Source of the DNA: Diaminobutyricibacter sp. McL0608
GTDB taxonomy: Bacteria > Actinomycetota > Actinomycetes > Actinomycetales > Microbacteriaceae
NCBI RefSeq assembly: GCF_039613825.1
Contig: NZ_CP154826.1
Span: forward strand, 4,092,001-4,156,000
Direction of reading: 5' to 3'
Length of the DNA: 64,000 nt
Both the position numbers and the translations under genes were made by a program. The stretch's first letter is position 1. Each line of letters starts with the position of its first letter. Positions 10,076 through 18,270 of this stretch are shown here, in pieces. Under the pieces are notes generated by a model, which was not told where the DNA came from, made no database searches, and saw only the letters and a program-made list of their open reading frames with translations.

Positions 10076-11153
10076 GTGTCGCCCTTCCGCCCTGTGCGCC
10101 CGAACCTGCGTCCGCGCGGGCGCGGGCATACCGGCGGCGCACCGCGCGCGAGGCGAGCAGGTCGGCGGCGACCGCATCCTGCGCTTTCACGATCGCAGCC
10201 GTCGATTTGAGCGGCAACCGCACCGCCTCATCCGCTTCGATGCCCGCGGTGAGTTCGCGGGCGCGCTCGACTTCCACATCCAGTTCCGCGCCGAGCAGCA
10301 GGGCGACGTTCGCGATCCAGATCCAGAGCAGGAAGATGATGATCCCGGCGAGCGACCCGTAGGTGCGGTTGTAGTTGCCGAAGTTGGCGACGTACAGACC
10401 GAAGAGGGCGGATGCGACGCCGAGCACCACGATGGCGGCGATGGAACCCGTGGTGAGCACCCGGAATCGTGGCATCCGCACATTCGGCGTCGCGTAGTAG
10501 AGCAGTGCAGTGAGCAACACCAGCGCGATGATCAGCACCGGCCATTTGATCACCGACCACACCACCTGGACGGTGTCGCCGATGCCGAGCGCGTCGCCGA
10601 TCGCCGTCGCGACCGGACCGGACACCACGAGCAGCAGGGCCATCAGCGACACGAGCACGAGCGTCGCGATCGTCACCCCCAGCTGCACCGGGCGCAGCGT
10701 CCAGACCTTTCGGCCTTCCTGCACCCCGTAGATGCGGTTGACGGCGCGCCCGAACGCACCGACGTAGCCGGACGCCGACCAGATGGCGCCGACGATCCCG
10801 ATCGCCAGGGCGAGACCGGTGGCCGGGTTGGACGCGAGCTGCTCGATCGGCCCTTTCACCGTGTCGAGGGCCGCACCCGGCGCGACCTGCTGGACGATCG
10901 CGAAGAGAGCGTCGATCCCTCGCTGGCTCTGCCCGACGACCCCGAGGACGGACACCAGGGCGAGCAGCGCCGGAAAGAGCGAGAGCACGGCGAAGTAGGT
11001 GAGGCCCGCCGCCAGGTCGGTGCACTGGTGCCGGCCGAAACTCCGCAGGGTGCGGCGCAGGATGAAGCCCCACGGCAGCCGGGCCCAGGGCGTCGGATGC
11101 GCGTCCCCGACTTGCGGGTCGCGGGCACCCGTCGTGACGTCAGCGCTGCCCAC
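10065..11153 (-). CDS. YihY/BrkB-family inner membrane protein
   Basis: Polytopic membrane protein of 362 aa of the YihY/UPF0761 (formerly RNase BN) family. The signature AAGLTYFAVLSLFPALLALVS near residue 48, GIVGAIWSASGYVGAFGRAVNRIY, and GSLAGIIIFLLWIWIANVALLLGAELD near the last helix are all present. The biochemical role of the family is not established. The start overlaps the end of the DUF3618 gene by 14 bp, making a three-gene operon with the holin-like gene upstream. The C-terminal tail after the last helix is basic and cytoplasmic. Confidence 0.9.
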   Translation of the reverse strand: MGSADVTTGARDPQVGDAHPTPWARLPWGFILRRTLRSFGRHQCTDLAAGLTYFAVLSLFPALLALVSVLGVVGQSQRGIDALFAIVQQVAPGAALDTVKGPIEQLASNPATGLALAIGIVGAIWSASGYVGAFGRAVNRIYGVQEGRKVWTLRPVQLGVTIATLVLVSLMALLLVVSGPVATAIGDALGIGDTVQVVWSVIKWPVLIIALVLLTALLYYATPNVRMPRFRVLTTGSIAAIVVLGVASALFGLYVANFGNYNRTYGSLAGIIIFLLWIWIANVALLLGAELDVEVERARELTAGIEADEAVRLPLKSTAAIVKAQDAVAADLLASRAVRRRYARARADAGSGAQGGRATPTR

Positions 11154-11460
11154 GGGCCCGTCCGCGGCGCAGGCTCAGGAAGGCGCCGGTCGCCGCGGCG
11201 ACCGCGCCGAGGAACAGGGCCGTGAACAGCACCGGATGCGAGCGGATCTGAATTGCGGGGTTGAAGGTCGCGAAGATGTCGTCGAGGGTTGCGGCGAGCT
11301 CGTCGCGGGTCTGGTCGATGTCGAGTTGCAGACTGTGGACGCCCGCATCCGGCGGGAGCGGCGGCCGCGAGGTGCTCGGTCCCGATGCCCCCGGTCCGGC
11401 TGCGCCCGCTCCGGCTGCCGCGTTGGTCGCGCCGGTTCCGGTCGCGCTGTCCTGGCTCAC
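11140..11460 (-). CDS. DUF3618 single-span membrane protein
   Basis: 106 aa. The DUF3618 core LDIDQTRDELAATLDDI near residues 40-57 is followed by an NPAIQIRSHPVLFTALFLGAV transmembrane helix and a short basic tail. The first 35 residues are Ala/Gly/Ser-rich and look disordered. The GTG start at 11460 overlaps the stop of the holin-like gene (4 nt), which argues for translational coupling. The family is confined to actinobacteria and some proteobacteria and usually travels with a holin-like gene; its function is unknown. A paralogue lies at 49647-49886. Confidence 0.85.
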   Translation of the reverse strand: MSQDSATGTGATNAAAGAGAAGPGASGPSTSRPPLPPDAGVHSLQLDIDQTRDELAATLDDIFATFNPAIQIRSHPVLFTALFLGAVAAATGAFLSLRRGRARGQR

Positions 11461-11885
11461 GCGCGTTCCCCCTTGAGCGCCCGGAGGTCGTCGCCGAGGC
11501 TGGTGACGGTCTCTTCTGGGATGATCGGGGGAACCTTCTTGAGGCTGACGACCCCGATGAGAATCGCGATGCCGGCGAGCACGAGCAGGATGCCGGCGAC
11601 GATGAGAGCGGCGGCCCACGGCGGGACGATGAGTGCAAACGCGAGGACGGCCGTCGTCACCAGGGCTGCGAGGGCGAAGAAGACGAAGACGAGCGCGCCG
11701 ACGAAGAGGCCGACTCCGACGCCGGCGTTCTTCGCCTTCGCGCTCATCTCCGCTTTGAACAGGGCGAACTCGGCCGCGATGAGGCGCCGGAGCTGTTCGA
11801 CCAGGTCCCGGGTGAGCACCGGGAGCGGGCGGAGGCCTTTGGTGGTGCGGCGGCGCTCGCGGGGCAGCGGGGGCTTGTCGCTCAT
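11457..11885 (-). CDS. Phage-holin-like family protein (Phage_holin_3_6 / DUF1469)
   Basis: 142-aa membrane protein: a cytoplasmic amphipathic N-terminus (LVEQLRRLIAAEFALFKAEM) is followed by two long hydrophobic hairpins between residues about 55 and 115. The name comes from the domain; no lytic role is implied, since this is a chromosomal envelope protein in actinobacteria. It heads the operon with DUF3618 and YihY. The second copy at 49244-49657 shares the same layout (LVALAKAELAKLKAEL, then AKYAGVGIGLFAFAAGLIFF). Confidence 0.85.
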   Translation of the reverse strand: MSDKPPLPRERRRTTKGLRPLPVLTRDLVEQLRRLIAAEFALFKAEMSAKAKNAGVGVGLFVGALVFVFFALAALVTTAVLAFALIVPPWAAALIVAGILLVLAGIAILIGVVSLKKVPPIIPEETVTSLGDDLRALKGERA

Positions 11886-11960
11886 CCGGTCTCCGTTTCG
11901 TCGTCCTGCCGCGAACCTACGCCCCTCGGCCGGTTTCGACTACCCCCTGTGTCCGGCGGC

Positions 11961-12446
11961 CTACCCCTGGGCTTCGATCACTTCGGCGAGCCGGTCCATC
12001 GAGTCCCGCACGCCATGTTCCATTCCGTGTTCGATCATGGCGTCGCGCGTCTCGATCGAGGGGAACACGGAGTGGGTGTGGAGCCGGGTGCGGCCGCCGA
12101 GGTCTTCGTAGGTCGCGGTCTCGAGCGATACCTGGCCCGGTGCGCCTTCCCATTCGAAGGTCTGGATGACGCGCACACCCGGTTCGACCGAGTGGAAGAC
12201 GCCGCGGAAGCCGAACTCGTGGCCCTCGGCGTCGCGATGGATGTAGCGGTACCGTCCGCCGTTGCGCACATCGTATTCGTCGATGATCATCTCCAGCTCG
12301 CGCGGGCCGAGCCACCGCGCGACGAGGGCGGGGTCGGTCGAAGCACGGAAGACCTGTTCGGGCGTCGCGTCGAATTCGCGGACGAGGTCGACGAAGGGCG
12401 TCCCGGGCTGGGCGGTGATCGTGGTGGCGTTCTGGGTGGTGCTCAT
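11961..12446 (-). CDS. SRPBCC / AHSA1-family protein
   Basis: 161-aa START-fold protein of the activator-of-Hsp90-ATPase-1-like (AHSA1) group. Typical elements are DATPEQVFRASTDPALVARWLGP near residue 30 and the C-terminal helix with HGMEHGVRDSMDRLAEVI. In bacteria these small hydrophobic-cavity proteins commonly pair with ArsR regulators, as here: the start ATG (12446) overlaps the stop of the ArsR gene by 4 bp. A good AGGAGA ribosome-binding site precedes it. The ligand is unknown. Confidence 0.9.
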   Translation of the reverse strand: MSTTQNATTITAQPGTPFVDLVREFDATPEQVFRASTDPALVARWLGPRELEMIIDEYDVRNGGRYRYIHRDAEGHEFGFRGVFHSVEPGVRVIQTFEWEGAPGQVSLETATYEDLGGRTRLHTHSVFPSIETRDAMIEHGMEHGVRDSMDRLAEVIEAQG

Positions 12447-12796
12447 TTCTCTGTCTCCTTTTCTTTCAGGCCGTCGAGCACGGCGTCGAGCGCGCGGAAG
12501 CGGCGTTCGGCGACGAGCCGGTAGGTGTCGATCCAGGCGGTGAGCGCTTCGAGCGCTGCCGGATCGAGGTGGCACGGACGGCGTTGCCCGTCGCGTGTGC
12601 GGGTGATCAGCCCGGCGGTCTCGAGCACCTGGATGTGCCGCGAGATCGCCTGCTTGGTGATCGCGAAGGGCTCGGCGAGTTCGTTGACCGTCGCTTCACC
12701 CCGGGAGAGGCGGGCGATAATCGAACGTCGAACCGGGTCGGCCAGCGCCAGGAAGGCGCGGTCGAGGTGGTCGTCAGCAGCCGCATCCGCAGTCAT
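12443..12796 (-). CDS. ArsR-family transcriptional regulator
   Basis: 117-aa winged-helix repressor. The helix-turn-helix spans LADPVRRSIIARLSRGEATVNELAEPFAITKQAISRHI (residues about 18-56, read in overlapping parts) and the wing is RTRDGQRRP. There are no cysteine metal sites, so it belongs to the non-metal ArsR class that commonly regulates AHSA1 partners. It is the first gene of a two-gene operon. A large nested dyad lies 34-65 bp upstream of its start and is the obvious autoregulatory operator. Confidence 0.9.
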   Translation of the reverse strand: MTADAAADDHLDRAFLALADPVRRSIIARLSRGEATVNELAEPFAITKQAISRHIQVLETAGLITRTRDGQRRPCHLDPAALEALTAWIDTYRLVAERRFRALDAVLDGLKEKETEK

Positions 12797-12829
12797 CGGT
12801 CATTCCGCCTTCATCAACTCTTCCAATAA

Positions 12830-12861
12830 TCAACACAATGGTTTATCAACCGATGTGTTGA
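12830..12861. promoter_or_regulatory. Nested dyad operator upstream of arsR-like gene
   Basis: Outer arms TCAACACA (12830-12837) and TGTGTTGA (12854-12861); inner arms GGTT (12840-12843) and AACC (12848-12851), on one common centre. A further half-site GTCAACAC occurs at 12890-12897, inverted to the 12855-12862 arm. On the minus strand a TTGATA -35-like hexamer lies within the dyad. Confidence 0.65.
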
Positions 12862-12984
12862 CTAAACGATACGACTGCGACGCACACATGTCAACACCCC
12901 GGCCCCCGCCTCCTTTGCGTGCGGCTCCGCCTTTGACACACTGGACCCAGCGGCGCAAGCCGGAGGAACCAGGGAGAGGCCCTC

Positions 12985-13497
12985 ATGAGCGCAAACAGCA
13001 ACGAGCAGCGCGGCGCGATCATCGTCGCGGTGGTCGCCGGCCAGCCGACCACCGTGCTCGAGCACGCGGCGACACTCGCCGACGACCTCGACATCCCACT
13101 CGTCTGCGCCAACGTCGACGTCAACCGCTACCTCGTCTCCAGCTACGTCGACGGCAGCGTCGTCGCGCTGCCCTACGACCCCGACCTGCCCGAAGTCGAG
13201 AAGGCGACCTTCGATCCTGAGCTCGCTGCCAACATCCGTGCCCTGCTCGAACCGAAGGGCATCCGCTACCGGCTCGAACAACTCGCCGGCGACCCCGCCT
13301 GGGCGCTGACCCGCCTCGCAGACGAAGTCGACGCCCGCTACATCGTCGTCGGCACCCGTGAGGCCGGCTTCCGGGGGAGCCTCCGAGAGTTCTTCAACGG
13401 CTCGGTCGCCGTGCACCTCGCCCACCGACAGCATCGCCCCGTCATCGTCGTGCCCCTCGCGCCGTTGACGAGCGGCGAGAAGCTGCCGTGGGAGTGA
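12985..13497 (+). CDS. Universal stress protein, UspA family
   Basis: 170-aa single-domain Usp. The ATP-binding fingerprint G-2X-G-9X-G(S) is present as VGTREAGFRGSLREFFNGSVAVHL near residues 125-148, with the N-terminal strand IIVAVVAGQ. It probably acts as a cytoplasmic dimer. The ATG follows GGAGAGG. It stands 7 bp before the first crcB gene, suggesting an operon in which a stress protein accompanies fluoride export. No fluoride riboswitch was recognised upstream. Confidence 0.85.
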   Translation: MSANSNEQRGAIIVAVVAGQPTTVLEHAATLADDLDIPLVCANVDVNRYLVSSYVDGSVVALPYDPDLPEVEKATFDPELAANIRALLEPKGIRYRLEQLAGDPAWALTRLADEVDARYIVVGTREAGFRGSLREFFNGSVAVHLAHRQHRPVIVVPLAPLTSGEKLPWE

Positions 13498-13504
13498 CAG
13501 CGGC

Positions 13505-13948
13505 GTGCCCATCCACCTCCACTGGCGGTACATCGGACTGGTCTTCCTCGGAGGCGCACTCGGAACGACCGCCCGCTACCTGATCTCGTCGGCCATCCCA
13601 CCGTGGCTCGGGCTGCCGCTCGGCACCTTCCTGATCAACGTCGTCGGCGCTTTCGTGCTCGGCGTGCTGCTCGAAGCCCTCGCGCTTCGCGGGCCGGATG
13701 AGGGCATCCGCCGCAACCTGCGACTGTTCATCGGAACGGGCATCCTCGGCGGCTTCACCACCTACAGCGCGTTCGCGGTCGACACCGACGGCCTGCTGAC
13801 GTCGAACAACCTGACGGGAAGCATCATCTACGCGGTCGCGACCATCGTGATCGGTGCGCTGGCGTCGCTCGCCGGCATCGCGCTCGCGGCCTGGCGCCAC
13901 GGACCAACGGGTCCCGGGCGCTCCTCTGCGGTCGGCGGAGACGAGTGA
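13505..13948 (+). CDS. crcB: Fluoride channel CrcB/FluC, subunit 1
   Basis: 147-aa four-helix membrane protein of the CrcB/FluC fluoride exporter family. Conserved elements are GGALGTTARYLI near residue 17, LGTFLINVVGAFVLGVL near residue 40 and GTGILGGFTTYSAFAVDT near residue 78. GTG 13505 is the start. The stop overlaps the next gene by 4 nt (GTGA). Two adjacent unequal crcB genes usually encode an antiparallel heterodimer, in contrast to single dual-topology homodimers. Confidence 0.93.
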   Translation: MPIHLHWRYIGLVFLGGALGTTARYLISSAIPPWLGLPLGTFLINVVGAFVLGVLLEALALRGPDEGIRRNLRLFIGTGILGGFTTYSAFAVDTDGLLTSNNLTGSIIYAVATIVIGALASLAGIALAAWRHGPTGPGRSSAVGGDE

Positions 13949-14322
13949 CCCCGCTCCTCGCGCTCGCCGTAGCAGTCGCCGGTGGCCTCGGCGCCGTGAC
14001 CCGGCTCGTCTTCGACGGCTTCCTGCGCAGCCGCATCGCGATCGCGTTCCCGCTCGGAACCACGGTCATCAACGTGACCGGCTCGTTCCTGCTGGGCCTC
14101 GTCACCGCCCTCGCTCTCGCGCACGGGCTGCCCACGGAGTGGCGCGTGATACTCGGCACCGGTTTCCTCGGCGGCTACACCACCTTCAGCACCGCCAGCT
14201 ACGAGACGGTCAGACTCGCGCAGCAGCGCCGATACCGCGCGGCTCTCGTCAACGGCTTCGGGATGCTCATCCTCGCGCTGCTGGCGGCCGGCCTCGGGCT
14301 GTGGCTGGGATCGTTGTTCTGA
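13945..14322 (+). CDS. crcB: Fluoride channel CrcB/FluC, subunit 2
   Basis: 125-aa partner of the preceding gene: GGLGAVTRLVFDGFL, FPLGTTVINVTGSFLLG and GTGFLGGYTTFSTASYET carry the pore Asn and Phe positions of the family. The gene starts at GTG within the stop of subunit 1. It is shorter at both ends than subunit 1. It ends 5 bp from the convergent ybdK-like gene. Confidence 0.93.
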   Translation: MTPLLALAVAVAGGLGAVTRLVFDGFLRSRIAIAFPLGTTVINVTGSFLLGLVTALALAHGLPTEWRVILGTGFLGGYTTFSTASYETVRLAQQRRYRAALVNGFGMLILALLAAGLGLWLGSLF

Positions 14323-14326
14323 GCCG

Positions 14327-15520
14327 CTACGCCGTGGCTTCGCGGCTCGCGGTCTCACCTTCCGCGTCGCCGACGTCGCCGCCGATGTCCGCCGGCGGAC
14401 GCAACACAACCGCCTGCTGCGCGTGCGTCACGCCGATCGCATCCGTCACCACATCCAGAAGGCTTCCGCGCCTGCCGAACGATTGGCGCTGGATCCCAGC
14501 ACCACCGCCGGTCTCGAGCATTCGCCTGAGCCCCTCCCGCACCGGTTCGTCGTCGCCGTTCGCCGTGAGCGCCCGCTCGACGTGGGTGACCAGCGCATCC
14601 ACCGCATCCGCGCCTGTCGCCCCGCGTCCGTGGACCGGATGCGGCAGCCTGCCGGTCGCCCCGGTGAGAGCCGCCTGCCATTCGGCCAGTCGCAGCGCGG
14701 CGGCCGGCACGGAGACGGGGGCGATCCCGGCCTGCCACTCGTCGACAGCGGTGTCGACCAGGGCCCGGATGATGGCGGCGAGCACGATCGTGTCCCGCGG
14801 ATCAAGGCAGACGTCGGCGATACGCACCTCCACGGTCGGCTGCTGATGGGGCAGCCGGGCGTCGAGGTAGATCATGCGGTGGTCGAGGATGACCTCGGTG
14901 TCGACGAGTGTCCGCTCGAACTCCTCGTAGGCGGCGGCCGACCCGAAGACCTCGGTGGGGCCGGCGCTCTGCCACTGGTGCCAGGCGGCGAAACGATAAC
15001 TCGCGTAGCCGGTGTCGTCCCCGTTGGAGAAGGGCGAGTTCGCACTGAGCGCGAGGATGACGGGCAGCCAGTTGCGAATGCGGTCCAGGATCGCGACTCC
15101 CTCCTCGCGCGACTCGATCCCGACGTGCACGTGGCATCCGCACACGAGAACGTTCCGCGCCGTCGCTCCGTAGCGCTCCATCATGGTTCCGTAGCGCGGC
15201 TCGCGGGTCGGATGCGGGACGAACGCGAGCGGGGACATCGCGAGGGCGACTGCGCGCGCACCGTACGGGGCGACGAGCCGGTCGGCCAGCGCGCGGCCCG
15301 CGACGATCTCGTCGAACAGGTCGGCGGTCGACGAGTGCGGCCGCGTCTGGGCCTCGAGCATCTCCTGTTTGAACTCCTCCTCGACGCTCGGGCCGAGGTG
15401 GGGATCGCCTGCACCGCCGGAATCACCGGCAGCGGCGAGCGCGCGGGGAGCCACGGCCATCGGGATGCCCGTGCGCTCGTCGACCAGGAGCAGCTCCTCC
15501 TCGACGCCGAGAGTCCTCAT
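14327..15520 (-). CDS. ybdK: YbdK-type glutamate-cysteine ligase family carboxylate-amine ligase
   Basis: 397-aa GCS2-family ATP-dependent ligase. The start TLGVEEELLLVDERTG, the metal-binding CGCHVHVGI near residue 128, ANSPFSNGDDTGYASYRF near residue 160 and PTVEVRIADV near residue 228 match the YbdK/EgtA-like carboxylate-amine ligases. E. coli YbdK has weak glutamate-cysteine ligase activity; the physiological substrate here is unknown. It lies 53 bp after a class II glutamine amidotransferase gene in the same direction, an arrangement reminiscent of egtA/egtC, but the rest of an ergothioneine cluster is absent. Confidence 0.88.
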   Translation of the reverse strand: MRTLGVEEELLLVDERTGIPMAVAPRALAAAGDSGGAGDPHLGPSVEEEFKQEMLEAQTRPHSSTADLFDEIVAGRALADRLVAPYGARAVALAMSPLAFVPHPTREPRYGTMMERYGATARNVLVCGCHVHVGIESREEGVAILDRIRNWLPVILALSANSPFSNGDDTGYASYRFAAWHQWQSAGPTEVFGSAAAYEEFERTLVDTEVILDHRMIYLDARLPHQQPTVEVRIADVCLDPRDTIVLAAIIRALVDTAVDEWQAGIAPVSVPAAALRLAEWQAALTGATGRLPHPVHGRGATGADAVDALVTHVERALTANGDDEPVREGLRRMLETGGGAGIQRQSFGRRGSLLDVVTDAIGVTHAQQAVVLRPPADIGGDVGDAEGETASREATA

Positions 15521-15573
15521 CGGCGCGAGGGGACTCGGGCACGGCCGGTCCTGGTCAGCGAGCGGGCCATGGT

Positions 15574-16407
15574 CTACGACTGCAGGAACGGCTCGGTCGA
15601 GTAGCCGGTGGTGTTGAGGACGGATGCGCTCGACTCGGGCACCTCGATGAACGCGCCGGGCAGGTCGTTCAAGGGCTCGGACACCACCACCCGGGCCGTC
15701 TTGCCGAAGGCCTTCAGTCGCTCGATGTCCGGGTACATCTCCTGCAGCGTCCCGATGTCGGCGGAGTGGAAGAGCGAGCGGCTGCGACCCTGCGACGAAT
15801 ACCGGAACGTCCAGATCGTCGCGCCGTCGGTGACCGCCAGGGTCCCCTGCATCGGGAAGTCGATCCCATGCTCGTGGCCGACCTTCTCCACCATGCGGAT
15901 CGCCTTGCCCATCGCATCCACCGGGTCGTCCTGCAGCCCGAAGGTGAGGGCGAGATGGAAGAGCGCCTCCGAGTCGGTGGTCCCGAGGATGCGCGGGTAC
16001 AGCGAGGGGTCCACGGCGAAGGTGAGATCGCGCTTCGTCTTGTGGAAGTCCTTCAGGTAGCCGTTGTGCATGAACAGCCAGTTCTCGTAGCGGAACGGGT
16101 GGCAGTTCGTCTGCTGGATGGGCGGCCCGGCCGCCGCGCGGACGTGGCTGAAGAAGAGCGGGCTCTCGATCGTGCTCGTCAGCTCACGCAGGTTCTCGTC
16201 GTTCCATGCGGGCTCGGTGCTGTGGAACAGGGCCGGCTGCGAGGTCGACTCACCGGTCGGGTACCAGCCGAAACCGAACCCGTCACCGTTCACCGTCTCT
16301 TTGCCCAGGGGCGAGTTCAGCGATTGCGCAACGAGGGAATGCTCCGTGTTCAGAATCACTTCGGCGGGGCGCAACGGCTCCCCGGAATAGGCCAGCCAAC
16401 GACACAT
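15574..16407 (-). CDS. Class II glutamine amidotransferase (EgtC/YafJ-like)
   Basis: 277 aa. I chose ATG 16407 (MCRWLAYSG) because it puts Cys at position 2, where removal of Met exposes the N-terminal nucleophile of Ntn amidotransferases; AAGGG lies 8 nt upstream. An in-frame GTG at 16416 would bury it. Other family features are NSPLGKETVNGDGFGFGWY, FFSHVRAAAG, NCHPFRYENWLFMHNGYL and TDSEALFHLAL. The family includes EgtC, which hydrolyses a gamma-glutamyl bond in ergothioneine synthesis, and YafJ, of unknown role. It is probably cotranscribed with the ligase gene downstream. Confidence 0.88.
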   Translation of the reverse strand: MCRWLAYSGEPLRPAEVILNTEHSLVAQSLNSPLGKETVNGDGFGFGWYPTGESTSQPALFHSTEPAWNDENLRELTSTIESPLFFSHVRAAAGPPIQQTNCHPFRYENWLFMHNGYLKDFHKTKRDLTFAVDPSLYPRILGTTDSEALFHLALTFGLQDDPVDAMGKAIRMVEKVGHEHGIDFPMQGTLAVTDGATIWTFRYSSQGRSRSLFHSADIGTLQEMYPDIERLKAFGKTARVVVSEPLNDLPGAFIEVPESSASVLNTTGYSTEPFLQS

Positions 16408-16550
16408 CTTCAACACCCTTCATGTCGCGCCCACCACACGAACCAGAACCGCGCGTGCTTTCGGCGAGCGACTGTGCAGGAAGCGTAACCGACCGTTTTC
16501 GGGCCGGGCATCACCCGGTTCGAATGACAAGGAGCGCCATTGCGCGGGCC

Positions 16551-16925
16551 CTACTCCTCCTCAGCGTCGGCCGCCTCCGTCTGGTCCATCCACCATTCCG
16601 TGAACTCGCTCGCCCGACCGTCCGGCGCCAGGCGGATGACCCACAGGTTGCTGTACGTCGGGCCGGCGTGATACTCCGTGACGCCCTCCACGAACACGAG
16701 TGAGCCGTCTCGGCTGAGGGCACGCCACTCGAAATCGGCGGCACCGGGTTCGTCCTGCGCGTCCAGCCAGCCCTCGACGATCTCGAGATGACCCACCCAC
16801 GGGTCGGCGAACGGCTCGGTGCGGTACGACGCGTCCTCGGTGAAGAGCGCCCGGATGTCGTCCGGATCGTTCGACTCCCATGCCCGCCGGTACCCCTCGA
16901 CCCACGTCGTAATCGCGTCGCCCAT
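16551..16925 (-). CDS. SnoaL-like / NTF2-fold protein
   Basis: 124-aa nuclear-transport-factor-2-like protein: ITTWVEGYRRAWESNDPDDIRALFTEDASYRTEPF at the N-terminus (read in parts) and FTEWWMDQ at the end are typical of the SnoaL-like subgroup. These small proteins form dimers with a hydrophobic pocket; function is not predictable. It is monocistronic. A TATAAC hexamer exactly 6 nt before the ATG indicates a leaderless transcript. Confidence 0.82.
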   Translation of the reverse strand: MGDAITTWVEGYRRAWESNDPDDIRALFTEDASYRTEPFADPWVGHLEIVEGWLDAQDEPGAADFEWRALSRDGSLVFVEGVTEYHAGPTYSNLWVIRLAPDGRASEFTEWWMDQTEAADAEEE

Positions 16926-16937
16926 GCGACCGTTATA
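16926..16937 (-). promoter_or_regulatory. Leaderless promoter of the SnoaL-like gene
   Basis: TATAAC (16937-16932, minus strand), 6 nt, ATG. Confidence 0.55.
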
Positions 16938-17061
16938 CGCCCTTTGGACCGGCTGCGAACATCCGCTGCGAAAACCTGTGGAAAGTTCTTCGGGCCGTTA
17001 GTCGATTTGGTCGTGCGGCCGTTCGACGTTCACACGTAACGTCTACGACAAGGAGGACGAC

Positions 17062-17394
17062 ATGGAGTACATGCTGTTTATCACGAACGACCCCGAGGCT
17101 GAGCCGTACGACCCGAAGCTCGACAACATCCAGGACTGGGTCGAGGATCTCGACAAGAGCGGCATCCGGGGACACGGCGACCGACTTCGCCCGCCGGAGG
17201 ACGCGAAGATCGTCCGTATCCGCCGGGGGCGGCTCGAGGTGACGGACGGCCCGTACACCGAGACCAAGGAATGGATCGCCGGCTACGACATCCTCGACTG
17301 CGAGAGCATGGAGCAGGCCGTCGAGATCGCGTCGCGCCACCCGATGGCGCGGTTCGGCCGCATCGAGGTGCGCGCGGTCTGGCCGTTCGAGTGA
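17062..17394 (+). CDS. YCII-related protein (YciI/DGPF family)
   Basis: 110-aa ferredoxin-like-fold protein. MEYMLFITNDPEAEPYD at the start and the diagnostic VTDGPYTETKEWIAGYDILDC (read in parts) place it in the DGPF/YciI family, often linked to ECF sigma factors; none is present here. AAGGAGGACGAC is a near-perfect ribosome-binding site. A strong terminator follows 3 bp after the stop. Confidence 0.88.
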   Translation: MEYMLFITNDPEAEPYDPKLDNIQDWVEDLDKSGIRGHGDRLRPPEDAKIVRIRRGRLEVTDGPYTETKEWIAGYDILDCESMEQAVEIASRHPMARFGRIEVRAVWPFE

Positions 17395-17397
17395 GCT

Positions 17398-17442
17398 GAG
17401 CGGGCGGGCCGCGCCTGGTGCGTGTGCGCGGCCCGCCCGCTC
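17398..17442 (+). terminator. Strong intrinsic-type hairpin after the YCII gene
   Basis: A perfect 17-bp stem (GAGCGGGCGGGCCGCGC at 17398-17414 and its complement at 17426-17442) encloses an 11-nt loop. The following bases are ATTCCTCC, so there is no proper T run. Confidence 0.75.
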
Positions 17443-17463
17443 ATTCCTCCGCGCAGCCGCTCG

Positions 17464-17525
17464 CCGCACTACTTAAGCGCGAGCGCACGTCCTTGTACGA
17501 GTGCGCTCGCCGCGAGCTAGTGCTG
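17464..17525. repeat. CGCACTA-type palindromic intergenic element, copy 1
   Basis: Outer arms GCACTA (17467-17472) and TAGTGC (17518-17523) enclose a perfect inner stem GCGAGCGCAC (17479-17488) / GTGCGCTCGC (17501-17510). It lies between convergent genes and covers the stop codon of the hydrolase gene. Related copies are at 19557, 24693 and 40830. Confidence 0.65.
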
Positions 17526-18152
17526 CCGGACCGAACGCGTGCGGTGGGCGACCGGCTCGGCCGCCGCGTCCCGCCCGACGATCTCGCCTTCCGAATCGAG
17601 GCACCAGGCTGTGAGCGCGGGCCAGTGCCCGTACCCGGCCGTGAGCTCCAGGTGCCCGCCGCCAGGGATCACGATCACCGGGATCCCGAGCGGCCCGCCG
17701 AACGCGGCCTCAGCCCCTTCCGGGCAGTACGGGTCGTCATCGGATGCGACGATCAACGTGGACGGCGCCCCGGCTGCGAGTGCGCGCAACGGCAACGCAC
17801 CGAACGCGGCGATGGCGTCGATGCCGGAGACGAACCCGGGGGATGGGGGCGCGACGAGCAGGACGCGGTCGACGGCCGTCGTGTCCGGGTTCGCGCCCAG
17901 CCAGAGAAGCGCTGACAGACTGTGGCACACAACCGCCACGGTACGGCCCTCGGCTGCAAGCTCACCGAGCGCGCGCCCGACAGCGGATGCCCACCCCGCG
18001 ACGGTCGGACGACTCGCGTCGGGCAGTTGCGGGTATTCGACCCTACGGCCCAGCGCCCGCAGGTCGCGCGCGAGTTCGTACTGCCAGTGACCCTCGGGAC
18101 GGAAATTCTCCCAGCCGTGCAGGATCAGGAACGCGCTGTCCTCGCTCGCCAT
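17517..18152 (-). CDS. Alpha/beta hydrolase of the RBBP9/YdeN family
   Basis: 211-aa serine hydrolase. LILHGWENFRPEGHWQYELA and VVCHSLSALLWLGA (nucleophile Ser near residue 72) with PGGGHLELTAGYGHWP near the C-terminus (catalytic His) are the RBBP9/YdeN pattern; an Asp in ASDDDPYCP completes a triad. The substrate is unknown. ATG 18152 is preferred because GGAGGAG lies upstream and the extension before it is not protein-like. Its stop lies inside a palindromic repeat. Confidence 0.85.
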   Translation of the reverse strand: MASEDSAFLILHGWENFRPEGHWQYELARDLRALGRRVEYPQLPDASRPTVAGWASAVGRALGELAAEGRTVAVVCHSLSALLWLGANPDTTAVDRVLLVAPPSPGFVSGIDAIAAFGALPLRALAAGAPSTLIVASDDDPYCPEGAEAAFGGPLGIPVIVIPGGGHLELTAGYGHWPALTAWCLDSEGEIVGRDAAAEPVAHRTRSVRQH

Positions 18153-18270
18153 CACCGCTCCTCCACATCTGCAGAACACAAGTATTGCGTCCACACATTG
18201 CCCGCACTAATTCGTGTTTCGCCGTGTTGACGCTAGCGTTGGTGCAGGTGCGCACAGAGGGGTTGCAGGT

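Noticed and set aside
12897-12985. Fluoride riboswitch before usp-crcB
   Set aside because: No match to the conserved riboswitch core was found by eye.
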